This document shows positions 1 to 11,859 of a stretch of 64,000 nucleotides of DNA, piece after piece. The position numbers were made by a program, and so were the translations under genes. Origin of the DNA: Euryodendron excelsum (Eukaryota > Streptophyta > Magnoliopsida > Ericales > Pentaphylacaceae); NCBI GenBank assembly GCA_033060915.1, contig CM065390.1:16271001-16335000 (forward strand), given 5' to 3'. Position 1 is the stretch's first letter. The number at the start of each line of letters is the position of its first letter. Below the pieces are notes generated by a model. It made no database searches, was not told where the DNA came from, and worked only from the letters and a program-made list of their open reading frames with translations.

Positions 1-2583
1 ATTCAGGACAATTTTGGCACTTAAAATTTCAAGAATTACATTGAATCTTGTTCCTCTAAAGATGAAAATTAAATATAAGCAACAATAACTACCTTCCTAG
101 AATCTGTACGTAAATGTGATGATGAGATATTTCCTATTTCATCTCGGTAGTAGACAGAGTGAACTCTAGGGGCAATCTTGCAATAAGATGCTTGAATGAA
201 GACACACCACTAAACGATGGCCTAGATTGATATTCAACCCGGCGAAAGGAAGGTTTAGACAATAGAGATTCAAATAAAATTCCTTGGAACGATAAGTTCT
301 TTCACACACGTCGATCGGGATGACACCCACAGAGTGATGGAAACACTCACAAACAGATGGACATTAGGAATGCCAACAAATCTCTATGTCATGCCTCTTT
401 GTAGTGGCACGTTTATCGGAAGACAGGATTCTTTTGAAAACTAACTCGTCATACATCGTCAAAGTGACGAAAATACTCAAAACTCGGGTCAACACCAATG
501 TTGCTAGCCTATTCCAGTGAAAAATGACCAAACTACCTCTTAGGCCCCACTGACAAGCTTCTCGAGAAAGTACTTAAGGCCTTAGAGCGATAAGTCCACC
601 CTTTCAAGATTGTTCCAAAGATAATCTAGCAAGTTCAAGTGCCTTCCAGTCACTTCCGGATTGATTCTGAGAGCATCCCATCAAAATGACCATTTTGCCT
701 CTAAGCATCCAATCGTCTCTTAGAACCACACCGGCTCTGGGTATCAAATCGGTTACCGTCCGAGGATACTTCTAATAGTATTCCTAATTTTCTAGTACCT
801 CTCTGGACCATTTCGAGTCCATACTTGGTGTAAAATGACCGTTTTGCCCCTGATGGGCCGATCGTCCTTTCCAACCATATTAGCTTTGGGTATCAAACCA
901 AAAATTCTCCGGAGCACCCTTAATAGTGTTTTCAACCTTCAAGTCTCCTCACGGATCACTCCAGGTCGATCCCAGTGCTCACCCAAATCAAATGACCATT
1001 TTATCTCCAGTGGGCCGGTCACCCTTTTCAACTACTCTAGCTCTAGTTATCAAGCTGTTTACCTCCGGGACACACTTTCAGGGGTTCTCATCCATTCTCG
1101 GCCGAGTCTAGTTACTTGGAGCCTTCTGAATCATTCTCGGACTTTTCAAAGTTATTCTTAGTGAAGCTGGGCCAAAAATTGCATGGTAGTCACTAGGACA
1201 TGAGCCTAAATCTTCTGCCTTGCACAAAAAGGTGATCTATTTTTGGAAATAAAATTCAATCTTCAATTTTATGAAATAGAGATAAAAAATTTCTTAATTT
1301 CAAACTTTCAAATCTTTTCTAGTTTCAAACTTTCAAATATTTTCTAATTCCAAGTGTTTCCAAACTTCAAACCCTTCTAATTTCAAACCCTTCCTAATTT
1401 CATATCTTTCTTAATTAAACCTTTCCTAAATCAAGTCTTTTCCAAATTCAAACATTTCTCAAACCAAATCTTTCTAAAATCAAACCTTTCGTAAAATGAA
1501 AACTTTCCTAAATTGAAACTTTCCTAATTTGGAACTTCCTAAAATCAAACTTTTCAAGTGCATGTTTAAACCCTAGGTTATCTAAACCCTAGGAGACCGA
1601 AACCCTAGTTCAACTCTAACCCTAAGTTAGGAGACTTCTATTCTTTCCTAAGTCTTAAGTCTAAATCAAGATGTTTTTCAAACCCCAATTCAAGTCAAGA
1701 TGATTTCAAAGTTCGATTCAAACTTTCCAAAATAAGTCCAAGTTCTATTTCAAAATTTGATTTAAAATCAAAGTTTAATTTTCAATCTTCCAATCAAAGT
1801 TCAAATCAAACCTTTTTCAAGTCAAACTTTCTCAAGGCCCCAAAGTGTTTTTTTAAGTAAAAAAAAAAGACCCTAAAGTGTTTATTTTCAATTGGATCTC
1901 AAATCCGAACTACGACTGACCTAATTCCCAACAGAGGGATACGTAGACAACCCTTATAGGTGTTGTCACAACCTTTTTCAAAATTCCAATTTCCTTTTCG
2001 AAAATCTCTTTCTAAATTCTTTTCATGCACTTGCATATCATGCATCATATCATCTCTAAAGTAATGACTCAAATCCCTATTTCTAAAATTCTCAAAGTGG
2101 ATATAATCAGACATTGGATAATTGAAAATTCTAAATGAGTGAATCTAGGGTGAAAAGACATCTAGGTACCAAAAATGCGGGATAGGGTGATAGCCTAGTG
2201 CATCTTCCCTATCCGTAACCAACCTCCAAACCTAGAATTATTTTTAAAAGATAAAAAACGGAGTTATTTTCAAAAAGGGCTTAAATTTTTTCAAAAGTTG
2301 CCAAACAACCTGTTTTCTCCAAGAACCCTCTCTTGAGAAAGTTTTTAAAACCTTTCAAAAAACTCTAAGTTTAATCTTTGAATTGCACTTAGTTTTAAGT
2401 GACATAACTCACTTTTACAAAGTTAGGTGGCGACTCCAAATCTTTTTCCAAAAGCCCTTATTCTAGTCAATTTTCAATTCAAACCTAGTCGTACTCGTCC
2501 TTTTAAGATGATGAGTTCTAATGAGAGAGTACTGTGTGTTTTTCACATATCATCTCGATGGTGTGAAAAACTGGTGTGCGATA
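1..2583 (+). mobile_element. Tat/Ogre-type 5' LTR, start outside window, internally shortened
   Basis: This matches, in reverse orientation, the minus-strand LTRs at 7582-12496 and 49863-54556. Shared blocks include the 'aaaatgaccattttgcc' units at 500-1170, the pyrimidine-rich 'tttcctaaattcaaac' run at 1260-1560, and the terminal block 2100-2583 with the 'ttaggtggcgactcc' motif. The 3' end (gcgata) is one base from the gcgaca end of the other copies and is followed at once by a primer-binding site, so this is a 5' LTR. The stretch equivalent to the TATA box and hairpins of the other copies is missing, so the promoter is probably deleted. Short open frames inside (for example 835-1161) have no family resemblance. 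Confidence 0.8.
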
Positions 2584-2585
2584 GT

Positions 2586-2603
2586 TGGCGACTCCACTGG
2601 GGA
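2586..2603 (+). other. Primer-binding site, tRNA-Arg-like
   Basis: The sequence TGGCGACTCCACTGGGGA starts two bases after the LTR end. It begins with the TGG that pairs with the CCA tail of a tRNA and fits the arginine-tRNA primer site described for Ogre/Tat elements. The assignment to Arg is from memory of that lineage, not a search. Confidence 0.75.
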
Positions 2604-4180
2604 CTTTTAGAGGGTTAAGCCATTATCATGTCTCTTCACCCTTCACATATCTAGACTCTTCGATTAATTAGTCCAATTCTATCCACTTTAAATTTGTCAA
2701 AATCAAAATTTTTGAAGTTATTTTCAAACACATGCCATCATTTGCATTCAAGTTATATTCAATCATTCTATCTGGCAATAAGTTTGTCATCAAGATACTG
2801 ACTTTTTGCATTTTATTTTACAAGTGGATCATGTTCACATTTATTTTTATTATCTATTTAAAACTGCCATGAATGATAGGATAGAATGGACAGGATGGAT
2901 GAGAGTTGTTGGGTCCTTTCCTCCACTTTTCAAAATTTCACACACACATTGCATGTGCACTTGCCTTTGCATATTTGCAGTCTCTACCTGGTTACATCCT
3001 TTCTGGTTAGAAGGGGGAACAGAATATTAGTTATGGGCGAATGTTGTGTCAGTATTTTAGTCTACGACCTCTTGATGGTTCCCCAGCTCAGATCACCAAC
3101 CAATAAAGGCATTACCTTGGGGAGTGGGCCTAGATGTGAAGATTCGGGAACCAAGTCTTCTTAGGAAACATTAGTAAATCCACAAATTCATGCTCATGAA
3201 GAAACGCATGCATAGTCAAACCTCTGCCAGATTTAAGAGACGCACGTTAATTTCAAAATCATAGAGGAAAGGGCGACAGCTTTACTTCTATTTGTTCTTG
3301 TCTATTCCTGCTGTTATAATGTTTGTATAAATGCTTATGCATGTATGTTTACATTACTATTGCACTCTCTTTCCTTATACTTTTGCATACATATAGATGC
3401 ATTCAATACTCCATTTCAAAACAAAAGTTTCAAAGTAACTCAAGTCACTGCATTCTCATGCATATGATTAATCCATAGAAAGTGACACTAAGCTCACTCT
3501 CCTTCGCATAAAACCTACCAAAATCCTAAGGGTTTGCATGCAACACTAAGGACTCGTGGTATGCATTTCAAGTCATTCCATAAAAAAGGGCCCCAATCCC
3601 TCTATGCTCGTGGAGATAGGGATGTCAAGAAGACAAAAGGGCAACCCGTAAAGAAAAATTAGTTCAATAACCTCTCAACATCAACAAAAGGCGAATCCAA
3701 TGGCTCAAAAGTAATTTAGGATATTCCTTGTAAAAGTAGATAAACAGAAGTCCCAAGGAAAATGTTTCCCTTCCCCTTTATTAAAATGTACTTCGATTTT
3801 CCTGTAATTTCAATGTACTCTTCTATCTTCTGCGAATGAATGTAAGAATGACTGTATGTTCTCAATCAACGGTAAGGTATTTGCTTACAGAGGCAAAACC
3901 CCTATCTCCAAAAAGTGAGCCTAATATATCATGTTTAGTTTCTCTCTCAAGTAGGGGCACCCTTAAGGCATGCATTGCATAAAACTTTCTAACTATCAAA
4001 CACTAACTTGTGACTTGTGTCCTTGTTTTTCTTTCTCTTTCTTTTTCTTTCGCAGAGACTACACTATAAAGAGACATCATTGCTTGTAAGAAAGATTCAC
4101 AGCCACCTAAAGACCCGATCATCACCTGATAAATAGCTTTATTAACGACAGTTAATCCCAACGAGTCCTCCTCAGTCTCT
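2604..4180 (+). other. Retrotransposon leader, no coding region seen
   Basis: This lies between the primer site and the first gag-like codons. It is AT-rich with short chance open frames (2806-3030, 2886-3164) that I do not recognise. Tat/Ogre elements usually have a long leader here, sometimes with an extra ORF; none is legible. Confidence 0.5.
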
Positions 4181-5364
4181 CAAGAGGAGGTCCATGAGGT
4201 GAGAACCAAGATCGACGAGATGTTTAAGCTCATCTAAGCCCTGGTAGTAAAGGAAGCTATTTTAGCCCCTCATCATCCATGATTTTTCCTAAAGACTCTG
4301 AACCTGGCAACTCGAGGGTTATGCTCCAATCTAACACTAAGGTAAAAAAACAAAGAGGACTCCAAGGGGGCCAACAATGAAGAAAAGGAGACCATATTGC
4401 TTTCACCTGCTGCAAAATGAATTTTCCCAGACCCTCTTTGCCTAAAGATCCAAGGGTTGGAAGACTCACTACAGAGCCTTCATGGCACGACCCTTTTAGG
4501 CTCACTTCCTACGATGAGCTCTGCTTTTTCGCAGACCATCCAAGGCCGGCCAAGTTCAAAATACATGACTTTCAAAAGTACAATGGCACTGGCAACCCTA
4601 TAGTCCACCGTCGCCTTTATGCTGGGGCATTAAGTGGCCATAAGAATGATCCAAAACTTCTTTTGCAACTCTTTCAACATAGCTTAACTGGGTCTACTCT
4701 ATTGTGGTTTGCTTGACTTGATCTGAAGAAGGTCACAACCTGGATTGAACTAGTTAATGCATTCAAGGCCCAATACTGCCACAACATAGATCTAACTTCT
4801 GACCGTTGATCCTTAATGACAATGAGCAAAGGAGATAAAGAAAGCTTCAAAAGTTATGCCCTTAGATAAAGGGAAGCAGTAACACAAGTCAATCCCCTTT
4901 TAGAAAAGAAGGAATACGTATAACTGTTCGTGCATACTTTCCAAGGCATATATTATGAAAAGCTCTGTACAAGTATGGGAAAAAGCTGCTCTGAGTTTAT
5001 CTTGCAAGGAGAGATGATAGAAAATGGTCTCAAGACGGGAAGGATTATGGACCCTTATGCAAAGACTGGAGAAAGCTCGGCCAACATAGCCCAAAAGGTG
5101 GCCACTGCGAGGGGAGTAATCAAGAAGGAGAGTGAGGTATTGGCCATCTTGCCTGTTCAACCACCGTAATACCATCCACCACCCCAGTCACATCCTATAC
5201 TTCCCATACCTACCTCAACCATGCCCACTAAAACGCCTAATTTTGGCCTTATTGAGGCACGACCCAACTTCAATAGGTTGGCCCGACGCATCTACACTTT
5301 TGATTCCTTAGCTTGTACTCAAACAGAAGCCTACCATAACCTCATGAAGAATAACATACTGAAG
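4181..5364 (+). pseudogene. Decayed gag of a Tat/Ogre-type Ty3 element, part 1
   Basis: Gag is the structural capsid polyprotein of the retrotransposon. From 4417 one frame reads through a recognisable Tat gag core: the KFKIHDFQKYNGTGNP block (about 4552-4600), the LLQLFQHSLTGSTLLW block (about 4657-4710), then FKAQYCHN, SFKSYALR and LFVHTFQGIYYEKL segments up to 5060. Five in-frame stops break it: 4714 TGA, 4807 TGA, 4867 TAA, 4921 TAA and 5167 TAA. A charged N-terminal stretch (4181-4260) lies in another frame, so at least one frameshift exists. At 5364 the frame is cut by a large insertion and resumes at 12646. Product cannot be made. Confidence 0.8.
5360..5364 (+). repeat. Left target-site duplication (tgaag) of the compound insertion
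   Basis: The same five bases recur at 12641-12645, exactly where gag homology resumes. Counting one copy only, the gag reading phase is kept across the 7281-bp gap, a multiple of three. Confidence 0.7.
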
Positions 5365-7193
5365 TGTTAGCCCTAAGTTTATTTATATGAAATTTTATAT
5401 ATGGTTTTGATGATAACTTACTTTGATTCATAAATATTTTTTTGATTAAATACATTCAATGATTTTAATCCTTTGTCTAGTTGGTGTAATAAAGTTTTGC
5501 AGTATTATAAAGCACTTGAAAGAGTGATCAAGACTTGAAAAATTATCTAAATTCTTGAGAATCATGTTTTAAGAAAACTTGATTCAAGGAAGAAAATTAG
5601 AGGACATAATTTTTTTTCTAAGGTTAAAAATTCGATGAAACTATATCCTATGATACAACCTTAATTTTTTGCGCATATCTTTTGATCTAACCATTGGATT
5701 GATCTGATTCTTATGGGACTGAAAAGAAGACTCAAATGTCTAATTACGGTGTTTAATAAAGTTTGTATGAAAAGAACGTTTTATAGGATGAAAATGAGTT
5801 GGATGGTGACTTATTGGATTTGAAATTCTAAATGTGGCAGCTTGGAGACATTTAGGATTATTTGACCATATCTTTTGATCCAAAAGTCCAAATGATTTGA
5901 TTCTTACGATTGCTGAAAGAAAAATTACATACCTATCATATCTCTCTTATATAAAATTTCAAATTTGAATTTTATCTAGATGAAAAAGGAGCATACATCT
6001 GACTTAATGCTGTAGAAATTAAAAGATGACAGCTAGAGAGACAGCCTGAGTATTTCACTCATCCTTTTTGACTCAGCTATTCAAATGCTTTAATTCTTAA
6101 AGTTTTGAAAAGCTGACTTCCATGTCTACAACTTTTCTCTTATAGCCATTTTCAAATTCAAATGTTATAAGGAAGAAAATAGAGTTGGAAGTGAAAGCAA
6201 CTCTGTAGAAATGCAAAGATGCCAACTGGGAGACAGCTCAAGTAATTTGATCATAACTTTGGATCTGACCATTGGATTAACTTGATTATTGAGATTCTAA
6301 AAAGTTGACTTTGATGTCTATAACTTGTCACCTATAGACATTTTCAAATTCGATCATTATCAAAGAGAAAAATCGAGGTGGGAGTGAAGATATCTGATCA
6401 GAAATTCAAAAACCTGTTTGGCAACAAGTAACTCAACGGGAAGAAATGTCTTCAATGCTTTCCAATGGCTATAAACTCATTTGAAGCTAAAAATTGCCCT
6501 CATATCTTCATCTATAAATAGAGATACATTTGAAGAACAAAAAAGAACAACAAGAACAATGAGAGTTTGTGTATCGAAGTGTTATTCATCCTATAAAGTC
6601 TTTGAGAGCTTCATTGTATTTTATCTTGTAATGTTTTGAGAGCTTCATTGGCATATCTATTCTTTGAGAGAATTATTTGTAAGTAAGAGTGGTTGTACTA
6701 TTATTTTTTCTTCTTATAAGGGAGAGACTAGCTAGAGAAAATAGGTAGGGGCTGGGTGTGACTAACATCTGTATAAAAACTAGTTAGAGTGAGGGATCAC
6801 TTGTTTAGGTGTGACTAACACCTGTGTAAAAACTAGTTAGAGGGTTGTGACTACCATCTGTGAAAAAAACTAGTTGTAAAGGAGGACTAGCGTTTGAGTT
6901 AAAAGGCTAGTGGCTGTGTCTACAGTTTGGATATAGTGGAGAAAAATCTCAAGAAAAAAGCCTTAAGGAGTGGACGTAGACTTTGGAGTTGAAGTCGAAC
7001 CACAATAAATCTTGGTGTCATATTCTTTTCTCTCTATCTCCTTAACTTTATAGTTTGAATTGCTTGTATTTATTTATAACATATTGTTGGTTGATTAATA
7101 TTTATTTGAATATTTAGTTAGAATTTTTAAATCTAAAATTTTTCGTTGAATTATTATTTAAATCCAATTCACCCCCTCTCTTGAGTTGCCACA
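5365..7193 (+). mobile_element. Copia (SIRE-like) LTR, probably solo
   Basis: Starts TGTTAG and ends near 'gttgccaca'. The body has hallmarks of SIRE-type LTRs: a 5' part with 'ggttttgatgataac', a 3' part with repeated 'gtgactaacacctgtgtaaa' units (6755-6870), a 'gtggacgtagac' block (6971) and a final 'caattcaccccctctct' (7169-7190). No primer site or coding region follows. The left border abuts tgaag; no matching duplication follows 7193, so the right border and solo state are inferred. Confidence 0.55.
5640..6380 (+). repeat. About four diverged copies of a roughly 190-bp tandem unit
   Basis: The core 'gaccattggattaacttgatt' recurs in diverged form near 5685, 5880, 6065 and 6265, each preceded by 'gagacagc'-like sequence and followed by a 'gaaaagctgactt'-like stretch. 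It lies in the Copia-like LTR. Confidence 0.55.
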
Positions 7194-7207
7194 TAGATTA
7201 ACTATAA
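7194..7207. other. 14-bp unassigned filler between LTR and TRIM
   Basis: The bases tagattaactataa belong neither to the Copia-like LTR end nor to the TRIM LTR start. They could be repair filler. Confidence 0.4.
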
Positions 7208-7436
7208 TGGTTTAGGATCAAGCGCTTACCACTGTACCAAAAGCAATTACTGTTAGCCAAGACACAACTTTATTTCCTTATACCTTAGCAGTGTAGAGCT
7301 TCACACTAAGTGGCAGGTGGGCATGACGGTCTGTGCTATATAAGCGCCACAGGTTGGCCAGTTATGTATTCTATATGGGTCCCCCATAAGACCCAACCAA
7401 GTAAAAGGTTGATTGCTGGCCCCCATAAAACCAACA
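7208..7436 (-). mobile_element. TRIM element, intact LTR (229 bp)
   Basis: Read on the minus strand it starts TGTTGG and ends CTAAACCA, with a TATA-like 'gcttatatagc' and 'aataaag'. A second copy is split between 7493-7581 and 12502-12640 and totals 228 bp, almost the same length. LTRs this short with a 56-bp interior are typical of terminal-repeat retrotransposons in miniature, which move with proteins from other elements. Confidence 0.7.
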
Positions 7437-7492
7437 ATCTCCGCCCCAGCAATGACCCTGGGACTCGAACCCATGACCTCGCTCTGAGACTA
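7437..7492 (-). mobile_element. TRIM interior: polypurine tract and tRNA-Met-like primer site
   Basis: On the minus strand, next to the split LTR, the bases TCTCAGAGCGAGG (about 7478-7490) resemble the tRNA-iMet primer site TGGTATCAGAGC. Next to the intact LTR is the purine run GGGGCGGAGAT. Between them lies GGTTCGAGTCC (7461-7471), which also fits a pol III B box. Confidence 0.6.
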
Positions 7493-7581
7493 GGTTTAGG
7501 ATCAAGCGCTTACCACTATACCAAAAGTAATTGCTGTTAGCCAAGGCACAACTTTATTTCCTTATACCTTAGCAGCGCAGA
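7493..7581 (-). mobile_element. TRIM second LTR, first piece (split by solo LTR)
   Basis: Matches 7208-7296 with a few changes. It is cut at 7581 by the 4.9-kb solo LTR and continues at 12502. Confidence 0.7.
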
Positions 7582-8399
7582 TGTCGCGCCCAGATTTTTC
7601 GCACTCGAGGAATACTCACACAAGCGGGAAAAATGCTGTACTCTCTCGTTAGAACTCACCCTCCTAGAAAAATGAGTGCGACTAGGTTTGAATTGAAAAA
7701 AAAAACTGGTTTGAATAAAGGGCTTTTGAAAAAGATTCGGAGTCGCCACCTAACTTGATTAAGGTGAGTTAGGTCACCTAAAAACTAAGAATAATCCGAA
7801 GACTACACTTAGGGTTTTTGAAAAACAATTTTGAAATATCTCCTCAAGAGAGGGTTTTTAAGGAAACAGGTTGTTTGGCAACCTTTGGAAAACATTTAGC
7901 CCTTTTTGAAAAATAACTCCGTTTGGTCTTTGAAATCAGTGATCCTAGGTTCGGAGGTTGGTTACGTGTAGGGAAGACGCACTAAGCTATCACCCTACCC
8001 CGCCCTTTCGGTACCTACATGTCAATCTACCCTAAATTCAACTATGAGAGTCTTTAATTAACCCATGTCCAATCCTATCCACTTTGAAAAACAATGTTTG
8101 AAAAGGAACTATCATGATGCATGATATGCAAGTGTAAGGAAAGAGACTTGAAAAATAGATTTGAAAAGAGATTTGAAGAGATAGAATTGAAATTGAAAAG
8201 TTTGAAAATTTGGAAATAGAAATTTGAAGATAGAAAGTTTGAAAGTAGATGGGAATTTGAGATTTGAAAAGATTTTGGAAACCGCACCCATGAGGGTGGA
8301 ATTGAAAGTTTGAAAAGTGTTGTGACCGCACCTATGAAGGTTGCCTACGAATCCCTTTGGGGGAATCAGGTCAGTCGTAGTTCGGACCGGAGTCCGATT

Positions 8400-10160
8400 G
8401 AAAATAGATTGATTTGAAGAGAGAGATTGAATTGGAAATTGGATTTGATTTGAGATTAGAAAAGGAGATTGGAAATTGAAATTGAGAAGATCAGACTTTG
8501 ATTTGAAGATATAGATTTGGACTTGTTTTGAAAAAGAGAAGGTTTGAGAAAACCCAGACTTAGGAAAGAGAAGAGACTTAAGAAAGATTTGACTTGGCTT
8601 GGAAGATTTGGAAAGGTTAGATTTTAGGAGATGTTCAAATTTGGAAATGTCCGATTTAGGAAAGTCTCGAATTAGGAAAGTTTCATTTTTGAAAAGTTTC
8701 AAATTAAGAAAGTTTTGAATTAGGAAAGTTTCAGGTTTATGAAAGTTTTGAAAATTGGAAAGTTTTGGAAATAGGGAAGTTTCGAAAATTGAAAAGTTTA
8801 GAAAACAAGAAAGCTTTGAAAGAAAGTTTTGAGTTTAGAAAAGTTTTAGATTTGGAAAGATGTTGAAGTTTAGGAAAGTTTAAGAATTTGGAAAGATTTA
8901 GGTTTGAGAAAGCTTCAAATTTAGAAAGTTTTGAATTTGGAAAGATTTGAAATTTAGAAAGTTTAAGATTTAGAAAGTTTTAAAGTTTTAGAAAATATTG
9001 AAATTAGGAAAAGTTTGAGTTTAAGAAAGGTTTGAAAACTTAGATTTGAAAAGTTAAGATTTGAAAAGAGGGTAAAATTGAGAAAGGGTTGAATTAGGAA
9101 AGATTTGAAAGTTGAGTTTTAAAATTTAGGAAAGATTTTTATGTTCAAGTTTTGGAAACTTAAGGTTTAGGAAAGTGGAAGTTTAGGAAGGATTTGAATT
9201 AGGAAAGAGTTGGATTTTGAAATTTAAAGGGAGATTTAGAGTTTAGGTTTAGGAAACTTATGGTTTAGGAAGGTAGGAAATTAGGAAGAAGTTGAATTAG
9301 GAAAGGTTTGGGGTTTGTTTCCAAAAACGGAAGATTGGATTTAGTTTCCTAAACAGGGAGATTGGATTCGGTTTCCTAAAGGGAAGGTAGGATTTGGCAA
9401 TGATTTGGAAAAGGAGATTCTAGAAACCCTAGTTTTGAAAAAAAGAGGTTTTGGAAACATGTATAGTTTGGATGTGAAAACAAGAGATTTTGGAAATCTA
9501 GGTTTGGGGCAAAGTTTGAAAATTATGTTTTTGGAAAAAATTAGGGTTTCCTAATTGTGGACTCTAAGGCTTGACTTGGGCTCTAAGGAAAGAGTTTTTG
9601 AAAAGTGCGTTTTTAGAAACGAAGGTTTTGGGAGGAAAAATCCTAGAGGGGAGTTTCTAGAAGGAAGATTTTTGGAAAGAGAGTTTTTAGGAAGGTGAAT
9701 TTAGGGAGTGTTTTTAGAGAGTGAATTTTAAGGAAAAGATTTTGGAGAGAAGTTGAAAAAGAGAGTTTTGAAAAATAGATTTTGGAAGAGAGTTTTTGAA
9801 AACAATTTTGAAGAGGAGAGTTTTAGGAAAGTATGTTGAAAAAGAGATTTTTAGGAAGAAAGACTTTTTGAAAAGAGACTTTTTAGAAGGAGTAAAAACA
9901 TCTCACTTTCCTAAAGCAATTCTAACCATAAGAGGGCTAGAACCACTTTAGGAAAGCGGTTTTGAAAAACAATAAGATTTGAAAATATAGACCAAAAAGG
10001 TCACTTTTAATGTAATACTTTCCTAAAGCAACCCTAGCCATGGAAAGGCTAGAATCACCCTAGGATTGTGGTTTTGAAAACAAGTTTTTGAAAAAGAGAT
10101 TTTGATGCAATCTTGAAAACGAGTTTGAAAACGATTTTGAAAACGAGTTCGAAAACGAAT
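8400..10160 (-). repeat. Strand-biased low-complexity region of LTR copy A
   Basis: The plus strand is made of loosely repeated 'aggaaagtttgaaat' words for about 1.7 kb, so the element's sense strand is pyrimidine-rich. A shorter sense-oriented counterpart is at 1260-1560. Open frames here are low-complexity artefacts. Confidence 0.7.
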
Positions 10161-10782
10161 TTTGGAAGATGCAAGATTATGATATGCACAATGCAATTTG
10201 GGGTCGTGAACATTTAAGGCTAAGGCTTCACCACATAATCAAGGGGGCCGGACCCACGTGGTCTTTGGTTAGGCTAGAAGAAAGCCCCCGACACGGTAAC
10301 TCTCCAATAGCCCAATCCTACACATGGACCGGGAATCCCCTTGTTTCAAGCATGCAAAGAAAGGGGGGGGGGGAAAGAGATGGGGGATTAAAATAGAGAA
10401 AACCCAAGTGGGTTAGGAGAGAGAAGAGAGAGGGGGGAAGTGCGGAAATTTAAATAGGGAGCCTACCGTATGTCTTGTTTATTTTGCGAGGCCGTGCTGT
10501 CTTCAGTCTTCGGTCTTTGTCTTGATTTTTGTCTTCAATCCTCAAGAGTTGTCTTCAAGCTTTGGATTGCAGCTCCTCAAGTCTTCAAAGGATGGTTGAA
10601 GGCTAGTGTATGAGTGTATGGGGGTGTATAGGAGTGTATATGAGACTAGGGTTTGTGTATGGTGGCTAGGGTTTGGAGAACCTAAGGAAGCTAGGGTTTT
10701 GGAGATGCTCGAACCCTGTATATCGAAATATATGATTTTTAGGTTAAGTTTGCAGACCCTTTTCACGTTGAATGAGGCTCTG

Positions 10783-10790
10783 TATTTATA
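10783..10790 (-). promoter_or_regulatory. TATA box of LTR copy A
   Basis: TATAAATA on the minus strand. The same octamer is at the same place in copy C (14269-14276), and TATAAATA also occurs in copy B (52741-52748), each next to the inverted-repeat cluster. It would place the transcript start near 10755, about 1.7 kb into the LTR. Confidence 0.65.
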
Positions 10791-10806
10791 GAGGTTGGAC
10801 AAACCT

Positions 10807-10903
10807 GGCGCCTGTTGTAGTGGCGCCAGGGCAAAATTGCACTTGGCGCCACTAGGAGTGGCGCCAGGCCAATTCTTGGCTTGGCGCCACTCCTAGTGGC
10901 GCC
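10807..10903 (-). repeat. GGCGCC hairpin cluster upstream of TATA
   Basis: Six GGCGCC sites at 10807, 10822, 10845, 10860, 10883 and 10898. The last four form two perfect hairpins with 9-bp arms GGCGCCACT / AGTGGCGCC and 3-bp loops (AGG at 10854-10856; CCT at 10892-10894). They lie 17-113 bp upstream of the TATA box in the element's orientation. Confidence 0.85.
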
Positions 10904-11859
10904 AGCCACTTAGGAAACTTTATAAGTCGGCAAACAACGTATCTTTGACTAGATTTGGGAGCCTGTACTAGTGACTACCATGCAACTTTTAGCCTAGCTT
11001 TACTAGGAGTGACTCTGGAAAGTCCGGGAATGATTTGGAGGAGCCGGGAATGACTCGGAAGGCCAGAAAGGAGCAGGAACACTTAAAATAGTGTCCTGGA
11101 GATATTTGACTTGAAAAGCGAGGATAAGATGTGTCGGAAAGGTTGACCGGGCCCTTAGGGGCAAAACGGTCAATCGGACTAGGAAGCTGCCGTGGCGAAC
11201 TCAGATTGTCCCGGAAGAAGACTTAGGATCTAGAAACATTATTCAGAATGTTCCCGGAGGTTGCCGGTTTGATTCCCAGAGCCGGCGTGGTTGGAAAAGG
11301 AGACCGGCCCACCAGGGGCAAAACGGTCATTTTGTACTAGGTTTGCCGGAACTGACTCGGAATGATCTGGAGAGGTAAAGGAAGGTTGAGAACACTATAA
11401 AAAGTATTCTCGGGACATTACGGGTTTGATACCTAGAGCCGGTGTGGTCGAAGAAGGAGACCGGCCCTCTAGGGGCAAAACGGTCATTTTGTACCGGGTT
11501 GGCCGGAACTGACTCGGAATGATCCAGAAAGGTAAAGGAAGGTTGAGAATACTATAAAAAGTATTCTCGGGACATTACCGGTTTGATACCCAGAGCCGGT
11601 GTGGTTCTCGGGGCATTCGAATGCCTAGGGGCAAAATGGTTATCTTGACCGGAAAGTCTCGGAAAAGGTCCAAAGGACAGTTTGGTCATTTTTCACCAAA
11701 GTGGGTTAACAAACACTGGTGTTGACTTGGGTTTTGAGTGTTTCCGCCACTCTAACAGCGGTCGTCGTGACACAGGGGTTTGTTGCCAATTCCCTATATC
11801 GACCTATTTGTGAGTATTTCCGCTACTCTAACGGTTTTGTGAGTAGTTTCGCTACTCGG

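Noticed and set aside
7437..7540. A host tRNA gene
   Set aside because: A and B boxes are present, but no cloverleaf with matching acceptor and anticodon stems can be drawn, and the segment is repeated as part of a TRIM.
8038..8702. Minus-strand open frames of 97 and 196 codons
   Set aside because: Composition is Phe/Ser/Leu/Lys-rich, from the strand-biased low-complexity LTR region.
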